In this document: positions 1-7,283 of the stretch, in pieces
Numbering within the stretch: the stretch's first letter is position 1
Layout: each line of letters starts with the position of its first letter
DNA from: a virus
Virus record (IMG/VR): IMGVR_UViG_3300025832_000005
Location: 62,001 to 126,000 of that record
DNA: 64,000 bases
Strand: one strand, 5' to 3'
Position numbers and translations under genes: made by a program
The notes under the pieces: model-generated
Database searches by the model: none
Seen by the model: only the letters and a program-made list of their open reading frames with translations
What the model was told of the DNA's origin: nothing

Positions 1-27
1 TATAGTACATACGGTACTGATTGTCAA
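1..27 (-). promoter_or_regulatory. sigma70-type promoter, cut by window edge
   Basis: Read on the minus strand, a TTGACA box (22-27) is followed by 17 bases and then TATA at the window edge, matching the TTGACA-17-TATAAT layout repeated across this genome. It would drive a gene lying before position 1. The -10 box is incomplete. Confidence 0.6.
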
Positions 28-28
28 G

Positions 29-277
29 CTATCTATTGGAGTTTTTTTGTTGTTCTTTTAGCCAGCGTTTACGTGCCGCTGCTTTAGCCTTTTTACGCTT
101 TAGACTTGGCTTCTCAAAATATTCACGGTCACGAAGCTCTTTAAGCAAGCCTTCATTGTTTACCATTTTCTTTAGTTTACGTAGCGCACGAGCTATGTCG
201 TTATTGTGTACGTCTACTTGTAGTCCTCTATTTTCTTTTTGTTCTCGTCTTCTTGGTTTTCTATTATCTCTATCCAT
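29..277 (-). CDS. rpsU: ribosomal protein bS21
   Basis: 82-residue homologue of small-subunit ribosomal protein bS21, which sits near the 3' end of 16S rRNA and helps initiation on mRNAs. The family core is visible: DIARALRKLKK, then LRDREYFEKPS, then the basic tail KRKKAKAAARKRW. The first 15 or so residues are an extra charged extension. GAGG lies five bases before the ATG. It overlaps the 3' end of infC by 8 bp and is probably translationally coupled to it. bS21 genes are known in some marine phages, including pelagiphages. Function in this phage (incorporation into host ribosomes) is inferred; the family assignment is firm. Confidence 0.95.
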   Translation of the reverse strand: MDRDNRKPRRREQKENRGLQVDVHNNDIARALRKLKKMVNNEGLLKELRDREYFEKPSLKRKKAKAAARKRWLKEQQKNSNR

Positions 278-803
278 TTTTTCCTCGTTTTAATATTCCT
301 ATTAGCCGATTACCATTTAAACTAGGCTTTGAATCCCATTCAACTTCCTCAAGTGTATCTACTACACGAGCAAGTATCTCAAATCCTACCTGTTTATTTG
401 CGTTTTCTCGGCCTCTAAAACGCACCATTAGTTTTACTTTATTTCCTTTACTAAGGAATTTTTCAATATTTTTTAGTTTAGTGTCAAAATCATGATCACC
501 AATATTAGGTTTAAACTGTATCTCTTTTACTTCAATACGGCTTTCACGTTGCCGTTTGGCTAGATCTTTTTCACGCCGCTTTTGTTCGTAGAGATATTTA
601 TTAGCATCTAAAATCTTAGCGATAGGAGGTTTGGCAGATTCAGTTATTACTACTAAATCTAATCCTCTACTCTCAGCAATTTTTAGTGCTTTTGACTTAT
701 GCATAACTCCAAGTTGACCTTGATCGTCAACTACTCTTAACTCACTGTAACGTATTTGTCCGTTAATAGGTGTTTTAGGTTCTGGTTTGCTAAATTTTTT
801 CAT
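270..803 (-). CDS. infC: translation initiation factor IF-3
   Basis: 177-residue full-length homologue of bacterial IF-3, which binds the 30S subunit, proofreads the initiator tRNA and start codon, and prevents premature 50S joining. The N-domain starts at INGQIRYSELRVVD (about 13-26) and includes AESRGLDLVVI and AKPPIAKILD. A lysine-rich linker follows, then the C-domain with VKEIQFKPNIGDHDF and VRFRGRE, keeping the 30S-binding basic residues. An in-frame stop lies 9 bases before the ATG, fixing the start. There is no clear Shine-Dalgarno of its own; a short upstream frame with a strong one overlaps it. Very unusual cargo for a phage; here it is directly coupled to rpsU. It starts with ATG, unlike the AUU of enterobacterial infC. 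Confidence 0.95.
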   Translation of the reverse strand: MKKFSKPEPKTPINGQIRYSELRVVDDQGQLGVMHKSKALKIAESRGLDLVVITESAKPPIAKILDANKYLYEQKRREKDLAKRQRESRIEVKEIQFKPNIGDHDFDTKLKNIEKFLSKGNKVKLMVRFRGRENANKQVGFEILARVVDTLEEVEWDSKPSLNGNRLIGILKRGKNG

Positions 804-831
804 TTGGGCCTATATATTGTTTGGTAATCAT
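790..831 (-). CDS. possible 13-codon leader peptide of infC
   Basis: A 13-codon frame (MITKQYIGPNEKI, then TAG) begins five bases after AAAGGAG (837-843) and ends inside infC, 14 bases past the infC ATG. infC itself lacks a good ribosome-binding site, so translation may be coupled through this short frame. The frame and its ribosome site are seen; that it is translated or regulatory is inference. Confidence 0.35.
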   Translation of the reverse strand: MITKQYIGPNEKI

Positions 832-841
832 ACTTTCTCCT

Positions 842-1258
842 TTATATGTATTCATTTGTAATCATCATCATATATTCATCAGTATCACTATATACTGTAT
901 ATTCTTTCCGTATATTAAATAGTTTTAATATATCAGACTGACGATCTTCTTTACTAAAGTAAATTGTGTTAGATTCGTTTAGTATACTTGCTACTAATTC
1001 AGTTTGTGTAACAGTGTCCAAATCTACAAAAACATTGTCACTAAGTCTCATTGTACTAATTAGCCAGGCTATGTTGTTATCATTAATTGGTCCATTAGCA
1101 TTATAAATTACAACAGGTACACTTTTGTACATTGCTTCATGTACTCGTTCAATGTCATCTAAAAATTTACTATTATTAGATAAAACTGTGACAACTGGAC
1201 CAGCATCTAATAACTTCATGTCTGGCGGTGATATGTGGTATATACTGTTTTCCCTCAT
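842..1258 (-). CDS. hypothetical protein upstream of infC
   Basis: 138 residues, mixed alpha/beta composition, no signal peptide or membrane segment. A central hydrophobic strand-rich stretch (VVTVLSNN near residue 22, then VPVVIYNANG near 47) looks like a small nucleotide- or ligand-binding fold, but I do not recognise a family. It lies between the large membrane coiled-coil gene and infC, all closely spaced, so it is probably co-transcribed with the translation-factor pair. The leader-peptide ribosome site overlaps its stop codon. Confidence 0.7.
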   Translation of the reverse strand: MRENSIYHISPPDMKLLDAGPVVTVLSNNSKFLDDIERVHEAMYKSVPVVIYNANGPINDNNIAWLISTMRLSDNVFVDLDTVTQTELVASILNESNTIYFSKEDRQSDILKLFNIRKEYTVYSDTDEYMMMITNEYI

Positions 1259-1264
1259 TGGGGT

Positions 1265-3271
1265 TTACTCATCCTCTTTATATGGTTTAGGTGGAGCCAA
1301 CTTTCCATCATAATCATCAGGCCATATGACAGTTCTTGCGTTACGTTCACTAGGGCTTAATTTACTTGTTGGTCTTGTATCAGTATACGGGTCATATAGC
1401 GGTTTGTCAACCTTTTTATTATCTGGCTTAGGTTTAACAACTTTTGCCATAGGAGTCTTTACTGTGTTGTTAGTAACTTCTTGTAATTCTGGTAGTATGC
1501 TTTCCTGCTTTTCTTCCACTATTGGTTCAACTACAGGCTTAGGCTTTTTTACTGGTGGCGGATCTCTTGGCGGCAATCCTCGATCTGCTCTACGCCATTC
1601 AAATATATACTGTGCTGCAATTAGTAGTGCAACTGCTAATGGATCAAACACAAATATAATAATGAGTATTACCCAACGTACTGCATCTTCTAGTGTAGTG
1701 CGATCAGCATCCTCGTATATAAACTCTGCCAAATACTTAACAGGTCCTACTTCTGCTTCTAGCTTTCTAGCTTCTGCTTGTAGCGCAAACTTTTCATTTG
1801 TAATACGGTCAATATTATCGTTTGCTGTTTTAATTCTAGCTAACTGTGCGTCAGTTAATGTATCTAAATCTACATCATCGCCTATCTGAATTTCAGCACG
1901 TAATCTTTCAATAACACTTTGTGACTGTAAAATCTCTGCTTCTGCTAGTTCACGTAGTCTAGCCATTTCTGCTTGCGCATTTTCAATTTTACGATCTGGT
2001 GAGTTACGTAAATCAGTAATACTATCCTGTGCTAGTTTACGTTGCTCTCTAACAGCAGGTATGTCTGTATCAAGTACTATAGTAATTTTTGTTTGTATGT
2101 TATCACGTTGTGTTTGTAAACTACTTGACGCATCATTTCTAATACGATCAATTGTATCTAATAGTCCTTGCTTACGTGCTTGTACACTTTCTGTTTGTGA
2201 TCCTCGTAGCCCTGTAACTAAGCCAGTTAAACGTTCACGCTCTGAACTAATAACTAATTGTGCTTGTGATCTTAGTTCTGTCTCTTGTGATTGTAATTGT
2301 GCGATGCGTTCTTGCTGTGCTGTTACCCAAGCATTTAGCGCACGAGTTGTATTACTGCCAAATAGTCCGTCACTAGTAACACCAATTACTGCCTGACCTT
2401 CTTGTATTTTAGCACGTTCTGTACTTTGTAGTTTGTTTGTGGTAATAACAATTGATTCCTCAATTGCTGTAATTTGTGCTTTTAGTGTATCAACTGCACT
2501 ATAGTCTGGTACTAGTTCACTAATACGAGCTTCATAATCTGCCGCTTGGGTGTCTAGTCTAGTAATATCATTATCAAGTTGTGTAATTTGATCTCTATAA
2601 GGCTGTATTTGTTCCTCTACACTTGCTACACTTGTATTGGATAACTGTGTTCTAAGCTCTGATATTAATCCATTTAATCTTACTATTTCTGTATCTAAGC
2701 TAGCTATTTCATCTGAAAATACAGCAACTCTTCCATCAAGTGCTAGTTCAGCGGCACTAATAATATCAAGTTGCTCTTGTATGCTAGGTTGACGTCTTGT
2801 ATATGCGCCATCAATACGTTGTTGTTCTTTATCTATTTTTTCTTGTATACCAACATCTTCTTTGTCAGCATCAGCTTCTCCTTTGGCAATACGTTCATTA
2901 GCTCTAGTAATAATCTCTTGTTCTCTGCCAATCTCCGCATCAAATCTTTCCAGTGTTGCCACTTGTTCATTAGCGGCGGCAGTTTGTTCAATATGTGCTT
3001 TAGATAAGAATCCAAAGATACCCATGCTTGTAATAAACATCAGTACTAGTACTGCTATACTAAGATATACTCTCAACCACCAGGCTGCTCGATCCCAATA
3101 TTTGTGTAACCATACAGCCGCCACTAGTTTGCCAATTTCTAGTGCGCCGCCCATTATAATAATAGGAATACTTGCTGCTGCAAATATAGCAACTAGCCCT
3201 GCTACACTATAGTAAATCGCAACTCCACTGATAGTTAGTGCGACTAATAAAGTTAAAATACCAAATAACAT
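1265..3271 (-). CDS. large membrane protein with coiled coil and peptidoglycan-binding-like segment
   Basis: 668 residues. Three hydrophobic segments at the N-terminus (about 1-30, 33-55, 68-95) are followed by some 400 residues of Glu/Arg/Gln-rich heptad-like sequence predicted to form a long coiled coil. Another hydrophobic helix near 540-570 follows, then a Pro/Lys-rich cytosolic-looking tail. Inside the coil, around 300-325, EGQAVIGVTSDGLFGSNTTRAL resembles the repeat core of peptidoglycan-binding domains (D-G-x-FG-x-x-T). GGAG precedes the ATG. Similar long membrane proteins occur in marine T4-like phages without a known role. Envelope anchoring is inference. Confidence 0.75.
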   Translation of the reverse strand: MLFGILTLLVALTISGVAIYYSVAGLVAIFAAASIPIIIMGGALEIGKLVAAVWLHKYWDRAAWWLRVYLSIAVLVLMFITSMGIFGFLSKAHIEQTAAANEQVATLERFDAEIGREQEIITRANERIAKGEADADKEDVGIQEKIDKEQQRIDGAYTRRQPSIQEQLDIISAAELALDGRVAVFSDEIASLDTEIVRLNGLISELRTQLSNTSVASVEEQIQPYRDQITQLDNDITRLDTQAADYEARISELVPDYSAVDTLKAQITAIEESIVITTNKLQSTERAKIQEGQAVIGVTSDGLFGSNTTRALNAWVTAQQERIAQLQSQETELRSQAQLVISSERERLTGLVTGLRGSQTESVQARKQGLLDTIDRIRNDASSSLQTQRDNIQTKITIVLDTDIPAVREQRKLAQDSITDLRNSPDRKIENAQAEMARLRELAEAEILQSQSVIERLRAEIQIGDDVDLDTLTDAQLARIKTANDNIDRITNEKFALQAEARKLEAEVGPVKYLAEFIYEDADRTTLEDAVRWVILIIIFVFDPLAVALLIAAQYIFEWRRADRGLPPRDPPPVKKPKPVVEPIVEEKQESILPELQEVTNNTVKTPMAKVVKPKPDNKKVDKPLYDPYTDTRPTSKLSPSERNARTVIWPDDYDGKLAPPKPYKEDE

Positions 3272-3274
3272 GAT

Positions 3275-3622
3275 TTAATCTCCGTACCGAGTGGCTAGGC
3301 CTTCGTTTATAAGAATCTGATTTACGTCAATACGGTTTTCATTAGCGTCCATAATATGGACATGTCCAAGAGTTCTACCAGCCTTGCCACGCTTATTCAT
3401 AATTGTATGACAGTAAAATTCTTTTCCAACTAGCTCTGCTAGTCGATTACGTGCTTTTTGCGCACGTTCTTTTTCTTTTGGATCAGAGCTTTTAATATCA
3501 GGAGCATTTACTCCATGAAGTTTAATACGTTGTCGTACTAATACATTAAAGCCAAGATCGATTTCAGCATCTATCGTACTGCCGTCAATAACTCGCATTG
3601 TTAAACATTTATAATCGTACAT
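3275..3622 (-). CDS. staphylococcal nuclease-like (SNase/TNase) protein
   Basis: 115 residues from the ATG preceded by AGGA. It has the SNase layout: MRVIDGSTIDAEIDLGF near the start, then RQRIKLHGVNAPD and the AQKARNRL helix. The active-site arginines of the family appear present (RIKLHG; KAGRTLGHV), while the usual catalytic Glu of the P-E-T motif is Asp here (APD). No signal peptide is seen, so it acts inside the cell or the virion. It begins one base after the stop of the P-loop kinase gene and is probably co-transcribed. Likely a Ca-dependent endonuclease; activity is uncertain because of the Glu-to-Asp change. Confidence 0.8.
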   Translation of the reverse strand: MYDYKCLTMRVIDGSTIDAEIDLGFNVLVRQRIKLHGVNAPDIKSSDPKEKERAQKARNRLAELVGKEFYCHTIMNKRGKAGRTLGHVHIMDANENRIDVNQILINEGLATRYGD

Positions 3623-3623
3623 T

Positions 3624-4319
3624 TTATTGTTCCTGATTAGGCTTTTGGGCAGCCAACCATTTTTGCGCACGCCGATCGTTAGGCGGCGTTGTTAAAAACT
3701 TTTGTACGTTTTTGAATACTTGATTAAAGTTCTGTTCACGAGCTGGGTTTTCTTGACCCCCGCTGTTATCAACTACATGGAAATCAGCGGCGCCAAAAAC
3801 TTGCTGAAACTGCATTAGATTTTGTTGAACTTGGTTCCACATTTTGGAAACCATTTCAGCTGGAATACTTCTAGCACGTTGCTTATTACGTTCTTGTGCT
3901 ACTTCTTCACTTGTGTTTACATACACCATCATTGTTTCGTATCCCAATGACTTTAGCGCATTACTATCTTTTTGTACTTTAGCAACATCTTTGCCTGTAC
4001 CATCAATAACAAGACCTAGACGACCATCTAAATATTGAGTACGTCTTTTCTGTGTAAGCTCTTTGGCTTTATCACGTACTTCTTGACCTGCTTGACTACC
4101 AACAACTTCTGGATCTCCAAGATCCATATCTTGTTTCTGCGCCAAATATTCATAAATCTCATCACTATTAACAGATTTAAGGCCGCTAGATCCAAGCATC
4201 TTTCTAGCCACATAAGACTTTCCAGAACCTGGGCCACCGGCCATAAACACTGCTTTAAAAATATGAGGGTCGTTTGGACCTTCTTCAAGTGGTTGATTTA
4301 TTACTTCGTTAATTTTCAT
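3624..4319 (-). CDS. P-loop kinase (zeta-toxin / polynucleotide-kinase-like)
   Basis: 231 residues. Walker A GGPGSGKS at 28-35 is followed by a DSDE-like site (VNSDEIYEYL) and a VIDGTGKD stretch typical of the AAA_33/zeta-toxin kinase group, whose members phosphorylate nucleic-acid ends, nucleotide sugars or other small molecules. The substrate cannot be read from sequence. The N-terminus MKINEVINQPLEEG precedes the domain and resembles short capsid-targeting peptides of T4 internal proteins. A late octamer ends exactly five bases before the ATG, so the mRNA is probably leaderless. Late expression with a nuclease and a cell-wall hydrolase nearby is compatible with a virion-carried enzyme (inference). 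Confidence 0.8.
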   Translation of the reverse strand: MKINEVINQPLEEGPNDPHIFKAVFMAGGPGSGKSYVARKMLGSSGLKSVNSDEIYEYLAQKQDMDLGDPEVVGSQAGQEVRDKAKELTQKRRTQYLDGRLGLVIDGTGKDVAKVQKDSNALKSLGYETMMVYVNTSEEVAQERNKQRARSIPAEMVSKMWNQVQQNLMQFQQVFGAADFHVVDNSGGQENPAREQNFNQVFKNVQKFLTTPPNDRRAQKWLAAQKPNQEQ

Positions 4320-4324
4320 ACATA

Positions 4325-4332
4325 TATTTATG
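4325..4332 (-). promoter_or_regulatory. T4-type late promoter octamer CATAAATA
   Basis: CATAAATA on the minus strand with exactly five bases before the ATG of the P-loop kinase gene. In T4 the octamer covers about -13 to -6, so +1 would be the A of the ATG. Confidence 0.75.
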
Positions 4333-4337
4333 TATTT

Positions 4338-4832
4338 TCATTCCCAACGATAAAAAATATGCGCACCAATACGTCCTACTAGCTGTAAGGATGACGCCCA
4401 ATTAGGCTGTACATATGTAGCGTGGTAGTGTGTTGCGCCTTCTGTTAGTCCACGGTGCTTGCCGTTTTGAACTACGTTCCACGCAAGAGTTTGAGCATCT
4501 ACCCAAAGATCTTGGTTTTGTGGGTTATCTGCTTTGCCGTCACAGTACCAACTAAATTGGCACTTGTTACGGCGCATGTTACCGTTATCATCTTGTAACC
4601 CCTGCTTGACTACTTCGCAGATTGTATCGGGATAACGTATATCGTTTACACGATTAAGAACTACATCAGCAACACCTGCTCTGTCTGCTAAATTACTTCC
4701 TCGTGCTTCGTAGTAGATGTTTAATGCCATACAGCGTACTTCAGGAAATTCTTCAATTAGCTTAAAGTCTGTTGCTGATGATACTGGAGTAAATGCGAAA
4801 AACATCATAACTGCCATAATAAGTTTTTTCAT
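4338..4832 (-). CDS. secreted SleB-type cell wall hydrolase
   Basis: 164 residues with a clear signal peptide (MKKLIMAVMMFFAF, cleavage after about residue 20, VSSA). The mature part has the Hydrolase_2/SleB pattern: ALNIYYEARGSN with the conserved Glu, DVVLNRV, CQFSWYCDG and the ending ATHYHATYVQPNW. SleB-type enzymes cleave peptidoglycan glycan strands, usually as lytic transglycosylases. As the exported peptidoglycan hydrolase of the window it is a good endolysin candidate; export by the host Sec system (SAR-like or periplasmic) is inferred. A second, cytoplasmic-type transglycosylase lies at 18.7-19.6 kb. Confidence 0.88.
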   Translation of the reverse strand: MKKLIMAVMMFFAFTPVSSATDFKLIEEFPEVRCMALNIYYEARGSNLADRAGVADVVLNRVNDIRYPDTICEVVKQGLQDDNGNMRRNKCQFSWYCDGKADNPQNQDLWVDAQTLAWNVVQNGKHRGLTEGATHYHATYVQPNWASSLQLVGRIGAHIFYRWE

Positions 4833-4856
4833 ACTCTTTGCCTCATGTATAAGAGT

Positions 4857-5081
4857 TTATATAATCTGTCCAAATTTAATTTTCTGTCGGACAGTTCCTC
4901 GGTCATCGAGAAGTTTAACTTCGCCGTCTTTAATCTCACCTCGTTGTAGTAAGCCATGACGATCTTTAATTTTCTTTCTCATATGATTGATAGCTTCTTT
5001 TTTACTACCAAATAGTTCACATTCTTTTTTAACACTTCCGTGTCTGTTGTATTCAATTGTTTCAATTTCAAATGTAGCCAT
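4857..5081 (-). CDS. small hypothetical protein
   Basis: 74 residues (MATFEIETIEYNRHGS...). The ATG at 5081 is chosen because AAGGAG lies nine bases upstream; an in-frame GTG at 5090 would abut that site. Charged, with no membrane segment; the pattern of two short strands, a Lys-rich helix and a strand ending IKFGQII is not assigned to a family. It has its own sigma70-type promoter, so early expression is likely. Confidence 0.65.
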   Translation of the reverse strand: MATFEIETIEYNRHGSVKKECELFGSKKEAINHMRKKIKDRHGLLQRGEIKDGEVKLLDDRGTVRQKIKFGQII

Positions 5082-5103
5082 AATAAACACTCCTTACTTA
5101 AAT

Positions 5104-5132
5104 AATATATAGATTAAAACTACAAATGTCAA
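5104..5132 (-). promoter_or_regulatory. sigma70-type promoter
   Basis: TTGACA (5127-5132), 17 bp spacer, TATATT (5104-5109) on the minus strand. Predicted start near 5097, upstream of the small gene beginning at 5081. Confidence 0.8.
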
Positions 5133-5139
5133 GCATTAA

Positions 5140-5394
5140 TTACCATTCCTTAAACATACCTGCGTCTTCATTATCATTAAAGCCTTTGGTATAGGCAGTA
5201 ATTTCCAGTGGAGTCATGTCTTTCATTTCAACACGAGCACCTTTTTGTGTACCTTGAGGCCAGTAATGTGGATCAAAAGATCGTCCATAATAACTGTCAG
5301 CGCCACCACGATCATATGGCCCGCCGTGTACATCATCATATACGTTCTCAATTTTATTGAGTACATCAATTGGTAGTTGTGATTCAATAGTCAT
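5140..5394 (-). CDS. hypothetical protein
   Basis: 84 residues, acidic, rich in Gly/Asp/Tyr (VYDDVHGGPYDRGGADSYYG) and probably cytosolic. Its start overlaps the previous stop as TAATG, so it is translationally coupled in a three-gene early operon (5140-6034). No family recognised; similar small Tyr/Gly-rich proteins are common early products in marine T4-like phages. Confidence 0.65.
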   Translation of the reverse strand: MTIESQLPIDVLNKIENVYDDVHGGPYDRGGADSYYGRSFDPHYWPQGTQKGARVEMKDMTPLEITAYTKGFNDNEDAGMFKEW

Positions 5395-5705
5395 TACGCA
5401 GCTTCCTTTTCTCTACAAATATTTTCAATGTGACGTTCAATAGCACTATCTTTCCAATTAGCAAAGTCTAAAGAACGGGCATAACTTTTACTGACATAAT
5501 CAGCAGTAATATAGTACGCATCTTCTACAAGTTGAATACGGTTATATTCTTTAAGAGTACCTGAAGGAACACGATCATTCCAATACTCAGTTTCAGTTGC
5601 CGCAGGAATCATACCCATCCAACAACCAGGTTGCTTTGAAAACTCTTCAGCTTCTTTGCGTTGAGCGTTGATATAGTCAACTAGTGCAGTTTCCATATTA
5701 TACAT
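5394..5705 (-). CDS. hypothetical protein
   Basis: 103 residues, mostly helical, with one WMGMIPAATETEYWNDRVPSG stretch in the middle. No membrane or signal segment. The start again overlaps the upstream stop (TAATG); a second in-frame ATG three codons on is possible. Middle gene of a coupled early operon driven by the palindromic promoter at 6065-6093. Confidence 0.65.
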   Translation of the reverse strand: MYNMETALVDYINAQRKEAEEFSKQPGCWMGMIPAATETEYWNDRVPSGTLKEYNRIQLVEDAYYITADYVSKSYARSLDFANWKDSAIERHIENICREKEAA

Positions 5706-6034
5706 TATAAAACTTCTCCTGTAATTACGTTAACAACTTTAGTATCTGGACCAAATGCTGCTTGCGCCATCATACGCTCTTCGTTCTTTTGTTCTTCTGA
5801 ACGGTTAGCTTGTGAAATCATGTACTCTTTTAAGAATGATGTCTGTTCAATCTTACGAGTGTTTTCAGAAATTTCAACTTGAAAATCAGCAATCAAACCT
5901 AATGTTGCAAAGTCAGTTACCATATCAAGAAATGGAACACGGTCATTGGATACCCAACGAACTACATCTCCATCTAAATATGCGTCAGCAAAGTTTTCAA
6001 TAACTTTTTGTTCTGTGTAACCTGTAAGCATCAT
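5705..6034 (-). CDS. hypothetical early protein
   Basis: 109 residues from the ATG at 6034 (MMLTGYTEQKVIENF...), which has AGGA upstream; an upstream extension in the same frame would begin inside the promoter and is rejected. Acidic, helical, ending VVNVITGEVL. First gene of a three-gene operon. Transcription is predicted to start near 6058 from a strong promoter whose spacer contains an inverted repeat, so it may be repressed or switched by a DNA-binding protein. Confidence 0.65.
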   Translation of the reverse strand: MMLTGYTEQKVIENFADAYLDGDVVRWVSNDRVPFLDMVTDFATLGLIADFQVEISENTRKIEQTSFLKEYMISQANRSEEQKNEERMMAQAAFGPDTKVVNVITGEVL

Positions 6035-6064
6035 TTTTGTTTCCTTGTTTGTTATCATACTACG

Positions 6065-6093
6065 ACTATAGCACCAAAACGTCTTGGTGTCAA
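6065..6093 (-). promoter_or_regulatory. sigma70-type promoter with palindromic spacer
   Basis: TTGACA (6088-6093), 17 bp, TATAGT (6065-6070). The -35 box and spacer contain CACCAA-GACGTT-TTGGTG, an inverted repeat overlapping the polymerase site. Nearly the same element occurs at 41291-41319, differing by one base in the spacer, and a related one at 35247-35275. Confidence 0.85.
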
Positions 6094-6124
6094 GCAAAAA
6101 CGCAGGAAAAGTTTCCTGCGTTTT
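6094..6124 (-). terminator. intrinsic terminator
   Basis: Hairpin with arms AAAACGCAGGAAA / TTTCCTGCGTTTT (6097-6109 and 6112-6124) followed on the minus strand by a T run. It ends the transcript of the small membrane protein gene at 6160-6390 and sits directly before the next promoter. The symmetric A/T flanks could let it act in both directions. Confidence 0.8.
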
Positions 6125-6159
6125 CAATAGGTTATAATTTTTTTTAAATTAAATCCTGT

Positions 6160-6390
6160 CTATTTTCTATTCCAAATAGCATATAGTACCCAGATAGCAA
6201 TCAAGCCCATTAGGCCTTCTGCGCTTAGTGTGCCTAGCATCGCTGATACGTTGCTTACTACACTTGTTTCTGGGAAGAACGGAATCGCTCCTAATCCTAG
6301 TACTTCAACAACTAGCAGTAGTGCTACAATTGAAAGTCCCAAGTCTGTTAGGCCAGCAGCCCATCCTTTAATCTTTTTAAGAATATCCAT
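6160..6390 (-). CDS. small membrane protein
   Basis: 76 residues with a short amphipathic start (MDILKKIKGWAAG), a hydrophobic helix at about 17-40 and a second at about 57-72, ending NRK. AAAGGAG precedes the ATG. It is a stand-alone early transcription unit with its own promoter and terminator. The 5' end of the mRNA carries a hairpin (6432-6447, GTGTGA/TCACAC). Holin-like in size and topology, but early-type control makes lysis unlikely; function unknown. Confidence 0.7.
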   Translation of the reverse strand: MDILKKIKGWAAGLTDLGLSIVALLLVVEVLGLGAIPFFPETSVVSNVSAMLGTLSAEGLMGLIAIWVLYAIWNRK

Positions 6391-6456
6391 AGTTTATCTC
6401 CTTTTAGGTTTTACGGGTTATGTCTCCCGGTGTGTGAACAGTCACACAACTTCAAT

Positions 6457-6485
6457 ATATTAACATAAATGTTATAAGTTGTCAA
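6457..6485 (-). promoter_or_regulatory. sigma70-type promoter
   Basis: TTGACA (6480-6485), 17 bp, TAATAT (6457-6462) on the minus strand. Predicted start near 6450, three bases before a 6-bp stem hairpin at the very 5' end of the transcript. Confidence 0.85.
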
Positions 6486-6492
6486 GAAGTTT

Positions 6493-7023
6493 TTAAGTAT
6501 CTTCTAAATCAAGCCACTGATACCAGCTTGGATGTCGTACAGCAAAATCTAATTGCTTACGTTTGCGTACAAGTTCATAGTATCCTGGTTGGTAAGGCTT
6601 ATATAGCGGACGCCAATTTGGTCCTACTTTATCACTTTTACTCCAGTTACAAGGCTTACATGCGGTAATACAATTGACCCAGGATGTCTTGCCGCCTTTT
6701 GATACAGGTCGGACATGGTCCATTGTAAGTTCACTTTTCAGATGTCTTTCGCCACAGTAGCCACACTCATATAAATCTCGCAAAAACAAATTATTTTTGC
6801 TAAATCGGGGCCTACGTGTTTTGTGCTTAAAATCTTTCAGCATAATAACTGCTGGCACTTTTGTTTCCCAACTGGGAGATCGGACAATCCAATCGTCATA
6901 CCAGTCAAGCACTGTGCATTTATCATGGTACATATACATTACTGCTTCTTTCCATTGTACCACACTTAATGGTAAGAAACTAACAGGTTGTGCGTCTGCA
7001 TTCAAAACCAGGGTATCGCTCAA
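6493..7023 (-). CDS. HNH endonuclease
   Basis: 176 residues. HNH core with two CxxC pairs (ECGYCGERH and TACKPCNW) and the catalytic-type segment LTMDHVRPVSKGG, followed by the Asn-containing WVNCITACKPCNWSK. The N-terminal 80 residues (LVLNADAQPVSFLPLSVVQWKEA) are typical of the free-standing HNH group found widely in bacteria and phages. It may be a host-DNA-degrading or homing enzyme; there is no intron or tRNA context here, unlike the two HNH genes in the tRNA cluster. Confidence 0.88.
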   Translation of the reverse strand: MSDTLVLNADAQPVSFLPLSVVQWKEAVMYMYHDKCTVLDWYDDWIVRSPSWETKVPAVIMLKDFKHKTRRPRFSKNNLFLRDLYECGYCGERHLKSELTMDHVRPVSKGGKTSWVNCITACKPCNWSKSDKVGPNWRPLYKPYQPGYYELVRKRKQLDFAVRHPSWYQWLDLEDT

Positions 7024-7052
7024 GTTTTAGTCCACTTCTTTGTTTTATGTAT

Positions 7053-7283
7053 TTATTCTGGGTCTTGAGCTAAAATTTCAGTAAGCAACATATGTATTGC
7101 TTCATCTGTCCAATTGTGTTCCTGATGGAAATTACCAGTTACTGAAAACCAGTCACCGTATTCTTCTACATCATTTGGAACCAGTGGATCAAATCCGTCT
7201 TCAATCATTTGTTTACATTCTGCTCGATGCAATCCGCTTTTACGCACTGCTCTCTCTAGATTGAAGTTTATTACATTACTCAT
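7053..7283 (-). CDS. hypothetical protein
   Basis: 76 residues (MSNVINFNLERAVRKSG...), acidic, helical. Its ATG lies next to the stop of the preceding gene (7283). The start MSNVINFNLERAV resembles a motif common in small proteins of marine T4-like phages and bacteria, but no function is known to me. Part of an early operon with the gene at 7283-7588 and probably the HNH gene. Confidence 0.65.
   Translation of the reverse strand: MSNVINFNLERAVRKSGLHRAECKQMIEDGFDPLVPNDVEEYGDWFSVTGNFHQEHNWTDEAIHMLLTEILAQDPE

Noticed and set aside
790-803. Programmed frameshift fusing the leader frame to infC
   Set aside because: The A-rich stretch would need a +1 shift, and no standard slippery site for that frame is present; coupling by overlap is simpler.
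4028-4288. 86-codon frame inside the P-loop kinase gene
   Set aside because: It is an out-of-frame shadow of the kinase; no ribosome site and no conserved-looking composition.
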